In this document: piece after piece, positions 45,557 to 54,892 of the stretch
Layout: the number at the start of each line of letters is the position of its first letter
How positions within the stretch are numbered: the first letter of the stretch is position 1
Assembly: GCA_963744345.1 (NCBI GenBank)
Contig: CAVUTD010000007.1
Span: forward strand, 62,001-126,000
Length of the DNA: 64,000 nt
Source of the DNA: DASTFP01 sp963744345
Lineage (GTDB): Bacteria > Verrucomicrobiota > Verrucomicrobiia > Chthoniobacterales > Terrimicrobiaceae
Direction of reading: 5' to 3'
The notes under the pieces: generated by a model
Told to the model about the DNA's origin: nothing
Database searches by the model: none
What the model saw: the letters and a program-made list of their open reading frames with translations, nothing else
Program-made: the position numbers and the translations under genes

Positions 45557-46021
45557 ATGGCTGAACGGGAGCTTCGAATTCCGGGCAAGAAGAAGCGGAG
45601 AAGACCGGAGCCTGATGTCGATCCGGAGTTTCAGATCGCCCCAATGATCGACATCCTCCTGGTCCTGCTCGTCTTCTTCATGTCAATCAGCTCGACCGAG
45701 GTATTGCAATCGAACCAGGACGTCAAGTTGCCCGTGGCGCGAGATGCCAAGGAGTCCAAGAAAAATCCAGGTCAGGTCATTGTCAACGTGCTCTACAATC
45801 CGCTCAGCACCGAAACAGTTATTGAAGTGGACGAGCGCTCTGTCAGTCTGGGTCAGCTTGCCCCGATGCTTGAGACGAAGGTAGTCGCCAATCCGCTGGT
45901 GCGTGTCTTGGTCCGCGCCGACAAAGAGGTGCGCTATGAGTTTATGCGAGGTCTTTTGGAGGCAGTCGGGCGCGCCGGCGTGGGTAATGTCACCTTCTCC
46001 GTGGCGGATAAAGAAAGATAG
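45557..46021 (+). CDS. exbD: ExbD/TolR-family protein 1
   Basis: A 154-aa protein with one membrane helix (FQIAPMIDILLVLLVFFMSI) bearing the essential aspartate after a basic cytoplasmic N-terminus (KKKRRRPEPDVD), and a periplasmic domain ending LEAVGRAGVGNVTFSV. Starts 3 bp after exbB. Confidence 0.9.
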   Translation: MAERELRIPGKKKRRRPEPDVDPEFQIAPMIDILLVLLVFFMSISSTEVLQSNQDVKLPVARDAKESKKNPGQVIVNVLYNPLSTETVIEVDERSVSLGQLAPMLETKVVANPLVRVLVRADKEVRYEFMRGLLEAVGRAGVGNVTFSVADKER

Positions 46022-46022
46022 G

Positions 46023-46442
46023 ATGGCAGGTGTCAGTACAGCTGAAGAGGGTGACATTGGCTTTCAAATTGCGCCCATGGTCGACGTAGTCTTCGTTCTC
46101 CTTTTGTTTTTCATGGCGTCGGCCGGTTCTCAGATCATCCCCAAGGAACTGACGATCAATTTGCCCAGCGGACGCAGTGAGGCCAAACCCGGCCCGCCCC
46201 CCACGCCAATTATCATCGATATTTTTCCGGACGGTAAGGTCCAGATGAACAATAAGGTGTACGACACGCCCATCAGCAAAGACCTTCCCGAGCTGCGCTC
46301 GTGGCTGAAGGACACGATCGACAAGTTTGGCGACAAAGATCCGGTAATTGTTCGTCCTGATCCCCAAACCAAGCATGAGCGCATCATCGATGTGCTCAAT
46401 GCGGCGGCGGCCTCGGGGGTAAGAAACTTGACCTTTAGCTAA
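46023..46442 (+). CDS. exbD: ExbD/TolR-family protein 2
   Basis: A 139-aa second ExbD with FQIAPMVDVVFVLLLFFMAS and the expected aspartate, and a C-terminus (LNAAAASGVRNLTFS) like that of its neighbour. Starts 1 bp after the first ExbD gene. Two tandem ExbD genes after one ExbB is a common arrangement for non-TonB energiser systems. Its end overlaps folA tail to tail. Confidence 0.9.
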   Translation: MAGVSTAEEGDIGFQIAPMVDVVFVLLLFFMASAGSQIIPKELTINLPSGRSEAKPGPPPTPIIIDIFPDGKVQMNNKVYDTPISKDLPELRSWLKDTIDKFGDKDPVIVRPDPQTKHERIIDVLNAAAASGVRNLTFS

Positions 46443-46894
46443 CAGCTTGGCGCGCGGACGTACCTTCGAATCTCCATCTCCGAGGACTCAAGAAGAACCT
46501 GCTCAAAGCGGAACGCGCCTTCAAGAGGCGGGAAAAACGCATCACCAACGACGTCGCGCTTCACCAGCGTGAGGAAAACTTCTGAGCAGTTTGGCAGAAG
46601 TTTGGCGTACAGTTGCGCGCCGCCGATCAAGAACAACTCGCGGCCTTCCCCAGGCTCGCGGATCTCGCGAACATCGCGAACGACCGTCACGCCTGGGATG
46701 GATCTGCTGCTTACTACCCAGTTCTCACGGTCGGGCAGCGGTTTGCCCAACGATTCGTAAGTCCTTCGACCCATAAGGACGACATGCCCAAGAGTTGTCC
46801 GTCGGAAGAACTTTAAGTCTTCAGGAAGATGCCAGGGGATTTTGCCCTGCGCGCCGATCACGCGGTTCAAGGACATTGCCGCGATGGCCTTCAC
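46439..46894 (-). CDS. folA: Dihydrofolate reductase
   Basis: Reduces dihydrofolate to tetrahydrofolate with NADPH. MSLNRVIGAQGKIPWHLPEDLKFF-type N-terminus (parts IGAQGKIPWHLPEDL visible), the GRRTYESLGKPLPDR nucleotide-binding stretch and LFLIGGAQLYAKLL are diagnostic. 151 aa. Its ATG overlaps the thyA stop by 4 bp, a functional pairing because ThyA regenerates dihydrofolate. Confidence 0.94.
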   Translation of the reverse strand: MKAIAAMSLNRVIGAQGKIPWHLPEDLKFFRRTTLGHVVLMGRRTYESLGKPLPDRENWVVSSRSIPGVTVVRDVREIREPGEGRELFLIGGAQLYAKLLPNCSEVFLTLVKRDVVGDAFFPPLEGAFRFEQVLLESSEMEIRRYVRAPSC

Positions 46895-47685
46895 ACAGCG
46901 ATGGGAGCCTTGATGGCAGGATGTGGATCGTAATTTTCAAGCAGAAAATCTTCGAAGCGAAAGCCGTCAATGCTTTTCACAGCGGGATTAAGGTTTATCT
47001 TGGGCAACGGGCGGCACGCGCGCGAAAGTTGCTGGCGAGCTTGATCCACGTGGTTCGTATAAAGATGAAGATCGCCAAAGGTGTGAATGAATTCCACGGC
47101 CTTCAAACCGCAAACTTGCGCGATCATCATCGTCAAAAGGGAATAGGACGCGATATTGAACGGGACGCCGAGAAACAGGTCAGCGCTGCGCTGATATAAT
47201 TGGCAACTCAACCCCCCCTCCAACACGTAAAATTGGAAAAGCGCATGGCACGGCGCGAGAGCCATGCGATCAGTCTCACCAGGATTCCATGCGGTGACAA
47301 TCAAGCGGCGGCTATCGGGCATCTTCTTAATGTCATCGATCACCCGAGCAATTTGATCTACGCTGCCTCCATCAGGCCGCCGCCAGTCTCGCCATTGCGC
47401 GCCGTAGATTCTGCCAAGGTCGCCGTTCTCATCGGCCCACTCCTCCCAAATGGAAACCCCATTTTCACGTAGATACCGCACATTGGTCTCGCCCTTCAAA
47501 AACCAGAGCAGCTCGTAGATGATGGAGCGCAGGTGCAATCGCTTCGTTGTCAGGAGTGGGAATGATCGAGTGAGATCGAATCGTTCCTGCGCGCCGAAAA
47601 TCGAATACGTCCCTGTCCCGGTGCGATCAGCCTTGAATTTTCCGGATTCTAGGACCGAGCGAAGAAGGCGGTGGTATTGCTGCAT
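46891..47685 (-). CDS. thyA: Thymidylate synthase
   Basis: Methylates dUMP to dTMP using methylenetetrahydrofolate. The catalytic cysteine is C146 in LAPCHALFQFYV; DRTGTGTYSIFG, RIYGAQWRDW, QRSADLFLGVPFNIASYSLL and GDLHLYTNHVDQ match the family. ATG 47685 gives 264 aa, the standard length; a frame extending upstream adds no homologous sequence. Confidence 0.96.
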   Translation of the reverse strand: MQQYHRLLRSVLESGKFKADRTGTGTYSIFGAQERFDLTRSFPLLTTKRLHLRSIIYELLWFLKGETNVRYLRENGVSIWEEWADENGDLGRIYGAQWRDWRRPDGGSVDQIARVIDDIKKMPDSRRLIVTAWNPGETDRMALAPCHALFQFYVLEGGLSCQLYQRSADLFLGVPFNIASYSLLTMMIAQVCGLKAVEFIHTFGDLHLYTNHVDQARQQLSRACRPLPKINLNPAVKSIDGFRFEDFLLENYDPHPAIKAPIAV

Positions 47686-47771
47686 GATTCGCTCTCCACG
47701 TTGCCACGTTTCCACCAATCGCTGCAAATCCTTGTGGCCAATTCAAGTCTCTGCTGCGATAAATCTGCCGA

Positions 47772-48561
47772 ATGTTCGAGGTGATCACGCTCGCCAGCGG
47801 TAGCGATGGAAACGCGACCCTCGTGCGCCACGAGACGGCCACCTTCCTCATCGATGCCGGACTGAGCGCGAGACAATTGACGGCGCGTTTGCTGGCGGCT
47901 GGCACTCCTCCCGAGCAGCTCTCCGGGATCCTCCTCACTCATGAACATGGCGATCACACAAGAGCCTTGAGAGTGCTGCTCGCGCTTCATCAGCATCTGC
48001 CCGTCTTCTGCAACTGGCTCACCGCCCGCGCGCTTCAAGAAACGGGGCTTGTCCACGGGAACTGGAAATTCTTTCAAACAGGCGCTGAATTTTCCTTGGG
48101 AAACTTCGTTATTCGTGCCTTCTCCGTTCCCCACGACGCCGCTGATCCCGTCGGCTTTCGCATCTCTGCGAACGGTTCCTCTTTCGGCGTGCTTACCGAC
48201 CTTGGCTATGCCACGCGCCTGGTCTTCGAAATGCTTCGTGGGATTCGCGTTCTTCTCATCGAAACCAATCATGACGAAGCGCTCCTGCAAAAGGACCTTC
48301 GCCGTCCCTGGTCGGTCAAACAACGCATCCTCTCGCGCCATGGACATCTCTCGAACGCCGCCGCCGCCCGGGTGCTCTCCGAATTGGAGGCTCCTCTGGA
48401 GCACATTATCCTTGGCCACCTCAGTCGAGATTGCAACTCTCCGCAATCTGGCTCTGGACTGCGTCGTGCAGGCGCTCGCTTTCGAAAGCTGCTGCTCGGC
48501 TCGAGCAAGCCTCATCTGCGCTCAGCAAGACGCTCCGAGTCCCGGACTGATGATCACTTAG
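47772..48561 (+). CDS. MBL-fold metallo-hydrolase (WalJ/YycJ-like); one frameshift
   Basis: The metal site LLTHEHGDHTRAL and the N-terminus FEVITLASGSDGNATLV are typical of the YycJ/WalJ subgroup, thought to act as nucleases in DNA repair or wall homeostasis. After ILGHLSRDCNSPQ the frame breaks at about 48447; removing one T gives LALDCVVQALAFESC, the normal family continuation, and a stop at 48561. Without this correction the frame would run on to 48779 through sequence antisense to the next gene, which is implausible. About 262 aa when corrected. Confidence 0.85.
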
Positions 48562-49408
48562 AGCCCTGCATCAAAGTTCCCGCGGCCAGCACTGCCCCTG
48601 CCCAGAGAAACCCACAGCACAACAAGGAGGGGAGTATCACCCCGATCGTTGCCTTCACGCCATCCACGCGAAAAGTCTCGCGCAGTGAGAAGATCAGGAG
48701 CACAAGGGCCGCCACAAAGAACAACATATCACCGCAAATTGGCACTAGCCTAAAGACTGAGGCTGGCCCGACCGCATAACAATAAGCTCTAAAAGTCACT
48801 TCGAAGGCTTGTCCAGCGCCTCCGAGAAGTTGAAACACGAAGTGAAAAACTGCGGCGGCGCAGAATGCCACCACGGCAATCAAGATCGGCACCAAGGCCA
48901 TCGAAAAAACCTGCACTCCGATTAAAGAAGCAGTGGTCAAGCTTTTCGCCAGCGGTCCGAGCATTGCTTCGGGATTCATCAAGACCACAATGAGCTGATA
49001 CCCCATCGCCACCCAGGCCGTCAGCGTCGCGACAATCAGATAAAAAGAAAGCGGCGCCGAGACCCCGCCTTGGCGCCTCATCGCTTTAAAGGTGGCAACT
49101 GGTTCCGAAAGAACCTGGCGAACCGTTTGCACAAGGGCGGAAACCGGCCCGAGCTCTTTGCGCCGCTCCCAAGCAGGTTCAGGTCTTGGCTCGACCTCAG
49201 ATGCCAGCTCCGGAGGAGCGGGAGGAGTTAACGAAGGTGAGGGCTTTGGAAGATCGGTGAATTCCGCAAGCGGCTTCCATTGTTCCATTGGTTCCCGCCA
49301 CCCAAGATCGCTGCCGAGAAATTCACCGGAGGCAAGACCCTCCGCGACGTCCTCGGGAGAAAACTGGCCCAGAGACTGCCTGCCCCTGGCGATGTGAATG
49401 TTGTTCAT
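48554..49408 (-). CDS. GYF_2 (DUF4339) plus Yip1-like membrane protein
   Basis: A 284-aa protein. The N-terminal 50 residues form a GYF_2/DUF4339 domain (IHIARGRQSLGQFSPEDVAEGL), then a Pro-rich linker, then about five hydrophobic helices with a Yip1-type pattern (PVATFKAMRRQGGVSAPLSF, FHFVFQLLGGAGQAFEVTFR, ICGDMLFFVAALVLLIFSL). GYF_2-membrane fusions are common in Verrucomicrobiota-like genomes but have no defined role. Confidence 0.75.
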   Translation of the reverse strand: MNNIHIARGRQSLGQFSPEDVAEGLASGEFLGSDLGWREPMEQWKPLAEFTDLPKPSPSLTPPAPPELASEVEPRPEPAWERRKELGPVSALVQTVRQVLSEPVATFKAMRRQGGVSAPLSFYLIVATLTAWVAMGYQLIVVLMNPEAMLGPLAKSLTTASLIGVQVFSMALVPILIAVVAFCAAAVFHFVFQLLGGAGQAFEVTFRAYCYAVGPASVFRLVPICGDMLFFVAALVLLIFSLRETFRVDGVKATIGVILPSLLCCGFLWAGAVLAAGTLMQGSK

Positions 49409-49498
49409 CTTCTGCGGTGGCTATACGAAGAATGCCTGAGCGGTCAATCCTGCGCTGATCAGGTTGCCAAGGCGCACGATCACCTCCAAAGTGCAGAG

Positions 49499-50059
49499 AT
49501 GGCGCAAGAATCACTCCAGTCCATTCCACTCGGAACTCCGGCCGCCGAATTTTCTCTTCCGGACGTAGTAACCGGCAAAATGGTATCCCTTTCTTCCCTT
49601 CCGCGCTCTCGAGGGTTGTTGGTGATGTTCATCTGCAGGCATTGCCCATACGTCATTCATGTTCGTGACGAGATTCTCCGCATCGCGAGCGACTACAAGT
49701 CCAAAGGCATCTCTTTTGTCGCGATCTCCTCGAATGACGCGGCCGCCTACCCGGATGATGCTCCAGACAAACTGCGAGAAATGGCACTAGAAAACAGCTT
49801 CCCCTTCCCCCTCCTTTACGATGAGACGCAAGCCGTCGCAAAGGCATACCACGCTCAATGCACCCCTGAGTTCTACCTCTACAATTCCCAAAAACTCCTC
49901 GCCTACCACGGACGTCTCGATGAAAGCACGCCGGGCAACCGCTTGCCCTTGACGGGGCGCGACCTCCGCTTAGCTCTCGACGCGGTTCTCCGCAATGAGG
50001 AATGCTCGGGTACGCAACAGCCCAGTATGGGCTGCTCCATCAAGTGGATAGTCGCCTGA
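49499..50059 (+). CDS. Thioredoxin-fold (AhpC/TSA-like) protein with CPYV motif
   Basis: A 186-aa cytoplasmic protein. The redox site is FICRHCPYVIHV: the first active-site cysteine is present but the second is replaced by valine. A second cysteine later (QCTPEFYLYN) and the C-terminal MGCSIKW are recurrent features of this subgroup of AhpC/TSA-like proteins. It may act as a peroxiredoxin-like or single-cysteine thiol protein; substrate unknown. ATG 49499 (MAQESLQSIPLG) follows the divergent gene by 90 bp. Confidence 0.8.
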   Translation: MAQESLQSIPLGTPAAEFSLPDVVTGKMVSLSSLPRSRGLLVMFICRHCPYVIHVRDEILRIASDYKSKGISFVAISSNDAAAYPDDAPDKLREMALENSFPFPLLYDETQAVAKAYHAQCTPEFYLYNSQKLLAYHGRLDESTPGNRLPLTGRDLRLALDAVLRNEECSGTQQPSMGCSIKWIVA

Positions 50060-50151
50060 GCAGGTGCTCACGCTTTGCTCAACCGCCGTATTACGTATTT
50101 AATATACATATAAATGCAAGATCTTGACTAATAGTTAATTGCTCGCAATAA

Positions 50152-50997
50152 CTAGTAATCGAGAGGCGGAGAGGCGCGGAGAGCGAGGAATATGGCGATG
50201 AGGACCAGGATTGCGGCGGCGCCAGTGTAAAGCGCAAAGTCTTTCCACGAGAGAATCGATTTCTCGGTGCGAGAAATCCATTGAAGACTGGGCAAAGGGG
50301 CAGCCGCGAGCAGTAAGGCGCTTGCTGAGGGAAGCTCGGCATAGAAGTAGCCGCTCAGCCAAAGGCCGGTTAGCAACAAAGTTGAGCCACCTACAACACC
50401 TCGGGCTTGCGCAGATCTCGGGAGCAGCAATCCAGCGATGAGAAGAGCGCCGAAAGCAGCTCCCAGAACCATGGCGAGTTGTGCCAGAAGCATGCTGCCA
50501 GAGAGCATAAGGGTAGCCCCCGTGCCACAAGCCACGATAAGTAAGATGAGGATACTTGAGATCGATCCGCTGTTGCGAATTGCGCCATCCAGGAAGCTCG
50601 CCAGACAAAGCATTCCCACCGCCAAGGCGATGATCCAAATCACACCTTCGAAGAGGGACCATCCGTATTGGAATTTCGGCTGCAGAAGCAGTCGCAGAAA
50701 TCCTGCGCAGAAAAAAATCCAAACGGCTGCGCGCACGAGAGGAGGAGGTTTGACAAGGACATCCACCACGCCCAGGCACATCGCGAGGAGCGCAAAATAG
50801 GGGAGCCACTGCGTTGCTTCAGCTGGGGGAAAGGTTGGCCATCCGGCGGTTACAGCTTGCCCGCCCGAGTAACCGATTGCCAACGCCACAGCATCCGCCC
50901 AGTTGCCCGTTTTCCAGAGCCGACCGACAAGCGCGAAAATCCCGGAGAGCAGCGCGGCGACGACCATCCCGGGCAGAAACTGTTGCAGCAAAAACAT
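50152..50997 (-). CDS. Polytopic membrane protein of unknown function
   Basis: A 281-aa protein with about eight to nine hydrophobic helices (PGMVVAALLSGIFALVGRLW, YFALLAMCLGVVDVLV, FGALLIAGLLLP, LYTGAAAILVLIAIFLALRA). No motif recognised. It lies 11 bp upstream of where the YceI gene ends, on the same strand. Confidence 0.7.
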   Translation of the reverse strand: MFLLQQFLPGMVVAALLSGIFALVGRLWKTGNWADAVALAIGYSGGQAVTAGWPTFPPAEATQWLPYFALLAMCLGVVDVLVKPPPLVRAAVWIFFCAGFLRLLLQPKFQYGWSLFEGVIWIIALAVGMLCLASFLDGAIRNSGSISSILILLIVACGTGATLMLSGSMLLAQLAMVLGAAFGALLIAGLLLPRSAQARGVVGGSTLLLTGLWLSGYFYAELPSASALLLAAAPLPSLQWISRTEKSILSWKDFALYTGAAAILVLIAIFLALRASPPLDY

Positions 50998-51008
50998 TTC
51001 AGGCCGAG

Positions 51009-51573
51009 CTATTGCTTTATTCCCTCCACGCTCACGATGATGTCGATCTCGTCGCCAAGCGGTCCCTGCATGAAGTTCATGCCATGGTCACTGCGCTTAA
51101 TGGTGAAGTGAGCTTCGCCGCCTGCCCGAATCTCACCTTCCATGCCTTTGCCTGACGAATTTTCTTGACTTCCAAGCGTCAGAGGTTTGGTTACACCGTG
51201 CAGGGTAAGATCCCCGTGATGCCTTGAAAGTATCGCCGCTGCCTTCAACCTTTTTGCTCTTGAAGGTCATTACCGGAAATTGCTTGGCATTGAAAAAGTC
51301 CGGACTCTTGAGGTGCTGGTCGCGTTTCCCATTTTTGGTGTCCACGCTCTCGATAGGTATGGTGAAGTCGATCGAACTCTTCGAGGGATCCGCCTCGTCC
51401 AGAACGACGGTGCCCGAGACATCGTTAAAGCGACCATGGAAGTCATTCACCCCCAAGGACATGACGCTGAAGACGACGGATGAATCCACGGGATCGATTT
51501 TGAAAGTGTCGGCCTGTGCGGCCATGCCGACGGAGCCGAGGGTAATGGCGAGGAAGAGCTTGGATGGTTTCAT
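51009..51573 (-). CDS. YceI-family periplasmic lipid-binding protein; one frameshift
   Basis: Starts with a signal peptide (LFLAITLGSVGMAAQA), then the YceI lipocalin-like core: TFKIDPVDSSVVFSVMSLGV, DFTIPIESVDTKNGKRD, FFNAKQFPVMTFKS. After VEGSGDTFKA the frame shifts at 51212-51220; dropping one base continues into GDLTLHGVTKPLTL and EAHFTIKRSDHGMNF to the stop at 51009. YceI proteins bind isoprenoids in the periplasm. About 187 aa when corrected. Confidence 0.85.
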
Positions 51574-52083
51574 GCTAGTTTGTTGGTTTGATTACTTGCT
51601 TTTCGGGTTGGTTGCCGAATTCTTGTTGAACTGCAGCCGTGGCATCCTAGCAGGCCTAGAAGAAAATTGAAATCGTGAGCATCCGGCAACTTTTTCGGGC
51701 TGACTGAGGATTCGGAGGGGTGGGAAATCCTTCAGAGTGGGATCGATTCGGCGAATTCTACTGGCAAGGAACTCGCGCCGTCCTGGACGAGCCTGGCTGC
51801 GCAAGGCGCCGGCGGTGAGGCATGCGCGCGCGAGGAAATTTGCGACAACGTTTGCGAGGTGCGGGTTGCCGGTTTATGTAGTCTTCCAAGAATGTCACGC
51901 GAGCAATCGTGATCGACTCTTGTAAGAAGGGGAATATTTACGAGAAAGTGGAAGCGAGCTAAAGTAGAGACTAGGTAATAAAGAAGGCAGAGGACGCAAA
52001 AGCGGGACATCAGCTGGCACGAAGAGGCGTAAACAGATTTGCGAGTGCCCACCGAAACAACAAACATTGGAATTGATTCTTCT
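51574..52083. other. Intergenic spacer, no gene seen
   Basis: A 510-bp spacer between divergent yceI and the MFS gene. Short open frames on both strands have no protein-like sequence, and I see no clear promoter pair or hairpin with a U-tract. Confidence 0.45.
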
Positions 52084-53862
52084 ATGAATTCTTCCGAAGA
52101 GAAACCGCGACAGGCACAAACGGGGTTGCTTGAAGACGATGGCATTGCCGGCTCTGCAAGCAATGCGGGTTCCCAGACAATAGAACAAGCATCTGCTTCG
52201 ACGTGGTTTGCGCTTCGCAATCCAGTTTTTTGCCGGCTGTGGTTTGCGACGCTGTTGTCGGGCACCTTTGTTTCTTCCCAGGATGTGACCGCGACCTGGT
52301 TGATGCATTACCTGGGCGCCTCGCCCTTTTTGCTCTCTTTGATGGCGACGGCGGCGGCGGCGCCCTTCTTTCTCTTCACGCTGCCGGCGGGGGCGGTGGC
52401 CGATATTGTCAACCGGCGCACGCTGATCATCTGTGCGGTGCTTTGGCAGGCAGCCTGGTCCGTGGTCCTGGCCTTGGGGGCATGGACTGACGTGGTCATC
52501 CCGGGGGCGGTGCTGGCCTGCATCTTTGCCCTGGGCATCGGGCTCGCTTTTGGGGCGCCGGTGTGGGGAGCCATTGTGCCCGACATCGTCAATAAGGAGG
52601 AGTTGCCCTCGGCGATCACCTTGGGAGGGGTTCAGCTCAATCTCTCGGGCATCGTGGGTCCTGCCCTGGGGGGCCTTCTGCTTCCGTTTTTGGGGGCCCC
52701 GCTGGTCATTTCCTTTAACGCGATCGCCTTTTTGGTGGTCGCCCTGGTGATCCTGCAGTGGAAGCCGCGCCAGATCAACGCCGGGCGGTTGCGCGAGAAC
52801 TTTACCGAATCCTTTATGAGTTCTCTGCGCTACGCGCGGCACTCCGCGCGCATGAAGGTGATCCTCTTTCGCAATGTGCTCTTTTCGCTGGTGATCTCGA
52901 TCATTCCGGCCCTTTTGCCCGTCATTGCCCTGCGGGAGTGCGCCTGTTCGGCGACCCAGCTTGGGCTCATCTTTGCCTGTGTGGGGGTGGGCTCTTTGAG
53001 CGGGGCGGTCTTCCTGCTGCCCTATCTGCGGCGCCGGGTCTCCGCCAACGCCATCATCTCCATTTCCATGGTCATCCTGGTGCTCGTGCTCGTGACGATG
53101 GCCCTAATCCGGCAGGTGCCCGCCCTGATGGTGTCGACCACCTTTGCCGGGGTCGCCTGGGCTCTGGCAGGCTCGGAGCTTTGGGTCGCCGGCCAGAGGG
53201 TCATGCCCGGCTGGGTGCGCGGCCGCATGAACGCCTTCCTCATTATGTTGGGCCAAGGCACCATGGCTGTGGGCGCCGTGCTCTGGGGCACCGGCGTCGC
53301 CAATCTCGGCCTCGATTTGACCTTTGCCGCCGCCGGCGCCGTCGCCCTGGCCGTCCTCGCTCTCGGCCATCGCTACTCGATCAACTTCGCCGCTGAAGCC
53401 GAAGTCGAGCTAGCCCCCCTCGATCACGCCTACGAGCTGGCCGTCCTCCCCGATCACGATGATGGACCCATCACCATTACCATCGACTATCTCATCTCCA
53501 GGAAGAATAGAGAGCAGTTCCGCGTCCTTATCAAAGAGGTGCAGGCCGCCTTGCGGCGCAACGGCGCCTTCCAATGCCGCCTGGATGAAAGCCTCGATCG
53601 CTCAGGGCTCTTCCGGCTCGAATACCAGGTCTCCACCTGGGCCGAACATCTGCGCCAGAACATGCGCATGACCGTGGAAGAAACCTCCGCCTACAAAAAG
53701 GCCTGGAACCTCCACACCGCAGAGAGCGAACCGCTCGTGCGCCATTTCCGCTCCACCGAAAAGTTCCTCCACCTGCCCGATTTCGGCTTCTCCGGCCGCA
53801 CCTTCACCAATACCTCAAGAATGCCCAAACCCCGGTTGGTCCCTACGACCTCTCCAGCATAA
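52084..53862 (+). CDS. MFS exporter (EntS-like) with C-terminal monooxygenase-like domain
   Basis: A 592-aa protein. Residues ~40-415 carry 10-12 transmembrane helices with the MFS_3/EntS pattern (FRNVLFSLVISIIPALLPVI, GFT-like start FCRLWFATLLSGTFVSSQ). Residues ~440-560 are cytoplasmic and resemble a dimeric alpha-beta barrel of the antibiotic-biosynthesis-monooxygenase type (ITIDYLISRKNREQFRVLIK, STWAEHLRQNMRMTVEE). From memory, this transporter-barrel fusion is a recurrent family whose substrate is unknown. ATG 52084 was chosen over upstream GTG/TTG codons. The gene is visibly more GC-rich than the flanking spacers. Confidence 0.85.
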   Translation: MNSSEEKPRQAQTGLLEDDGIAGSASNAGSQTIEQASASTWFALRNPVFCRLWFATLLSGTFVSSQDVTATWLMHYLGASPFLLSLMATAAAAPFFLFTLPAGAVADIVNRRTLIICAVLWQAAWSVVLALGAWTDVVIPGAVLACIFALGIGLAFGAPVWGAIVPDIVNKEELPSAITLGGVQLNLSGIVGPALGGLLLPFLGAPLVISFNAIAFLVVALVILQWKPRQINAGRLRENFTESFMSSLRYARHSARMKVILFRNVLFSLVISIIPALLPVIALRECACSATQLGLIFACVGVGSLSGAVFLLPYLRRRVSANAIISISMVILVLVLVTMALIRQVPALMVSTTFAGVAWALAGSELWVAGQRVMPGWVRGRMNAFLIMLGQGTMAVGAVLWGTGVANLGLDLTFAAAGAVALAVLALGHRYSINFAAEAEVELAPLDHAYELAVLPDHDDGPITITIDYLISRKNREQFRVLIKEVQAALRRNGAFQCRLDESLDRSGLFRLEYQVSTWAEHLRQNMRMTVEETSAYKKAWNLHTAESEPLVRHFRSTEKFLHLPDFGFSGRTFTNTSRMPKPRLVPTTSPA

Positions 53863-53962
53863 CGCAGCCTTTTGCTCTAGTGATCGAGTCGAAATTTCAG
53901 CTCGAAGTTTATCGGTTGGATGAAGTCTGGGCAGAGCCTGTTTCTCTGGTGACGCGAAACTG

Positions 53963-54616
53963 CTATTTAGAAGGCTCCGCCAGAAGACTCTCGATCTTTG
54001 CCTGGAGCATTTCGTAACCTTTTTCGCCTTTGAAGAACGCTCCTCCAGGGTGGACGTGCCTGATGATACCCTGACGGTCGAGGAGAAGAGTGATCGAGGT
54101 CCAGCCGCGATCGTGTTTGTCAAGCCACCAGCGACGGAGTGTCGTCCAGTGCGGATCGATTGCGACCGGAAAGGTGAATCCGAGCTTTCGAGCCTGCTCT
54201 TTGACGTGACTGACCGTGAGCGGCGTTTCAGACTTGTGGTGGTAGAGTCCGAGCACAACCAACCCTCGGTCACGATAGCGGTGTGAAAACTCATTCAGTG
54301 CTGGCGCGCTTGCCTCACAAAACTGGCAAGTGGGAGCTGTCCACCAGCGGACAAGCACCACCTTCCCTCGCAGTGAATCGGGCGTGAGAGGTTCCGAATT
54401 GATCCAATCCCCCACTTCCCATTTATCAAAACGCACGCCCAGCAGATCGCTGCCCTCATGAGCGGGGGCCGAAAAATTCTCAATGCCTCGAAGAGAGGGG
54501 AGCCGATCCGCAGACTGCATTTCCATCGTGAAACCAAAGAGGAGCGGCAAAAAGACGGCGGCAAAGCCGCCATATCGCTTGACGAAACTGTATGTCCGGA
54601 TCGCAGAGAACCTCAT
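53963..54616 (-). CDS. TlpA-like periplasmic thiol-disulfide protein
   Basis: A 217-aa protein with a signal or anchor helix (YGGFAAVFLPLLFGFTMEM) and a thioredoxin fold with CxxC motif TCQFCEAS after LRGKVVLVRWWTAP. The rest (FPVAIDPHWTTLRRW, TSITLLLDRQGIIRHVHPGG) follows the TlpA/ResA pattern. It probably reduces or oxidises envelope thiols; no cytochrome maturation genes are nearby. Confidence 0.85.
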   Translation of the reverse strand: MRFSAIRTYSFVKRYGGFAAVFLPLLFGFTMEMQSADRLPSLRGIENFSAPAHEGSDLLGVRFDKWEVGDWINSEPLTPDSLRGKVVLVRWWTAPTCQFCEASAPALNEFSHRYRDRGLVVLGLYHHKSETPLTVSHVKEQARKLGFTFPVAIDPHWTTLRRWWLDKHDRGWTSITLLLDRQGIIRHVHPGGAFFKGEKGYEMLQAKIESLLAEPSK

Positions 54617-54892
54617 GATTTATTCGGTTTCGACAAAGGTTGTCCCATTCAGCGCGATCATCCACTGGAAGTTTCGAACAGGAGATCTACTCAGGGTTCA
54701 CGATAACCGGCCCTCGGAAAGACTGGAGCATATTGGCATGTTTCGATCAGCGCTTCGTCTGTCGACGCTGGGCTCCAATTCTGCGTTGTTTTCGCCAGCT
54801 TTGCGAATATCATCCAGTTCCAAGCTTCGCATGTGCAAACGCACTAATTCTCTGCCGATATCAGAAGAAATAGTAGAGTTAAGACGCTACTC

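Noticed and set aside
52203..53396. Several long alternative frames within the MFS gene
   Set aside because: High GC at third positions suppresses stops; only the MFS frame has membrane helices and family sequence.
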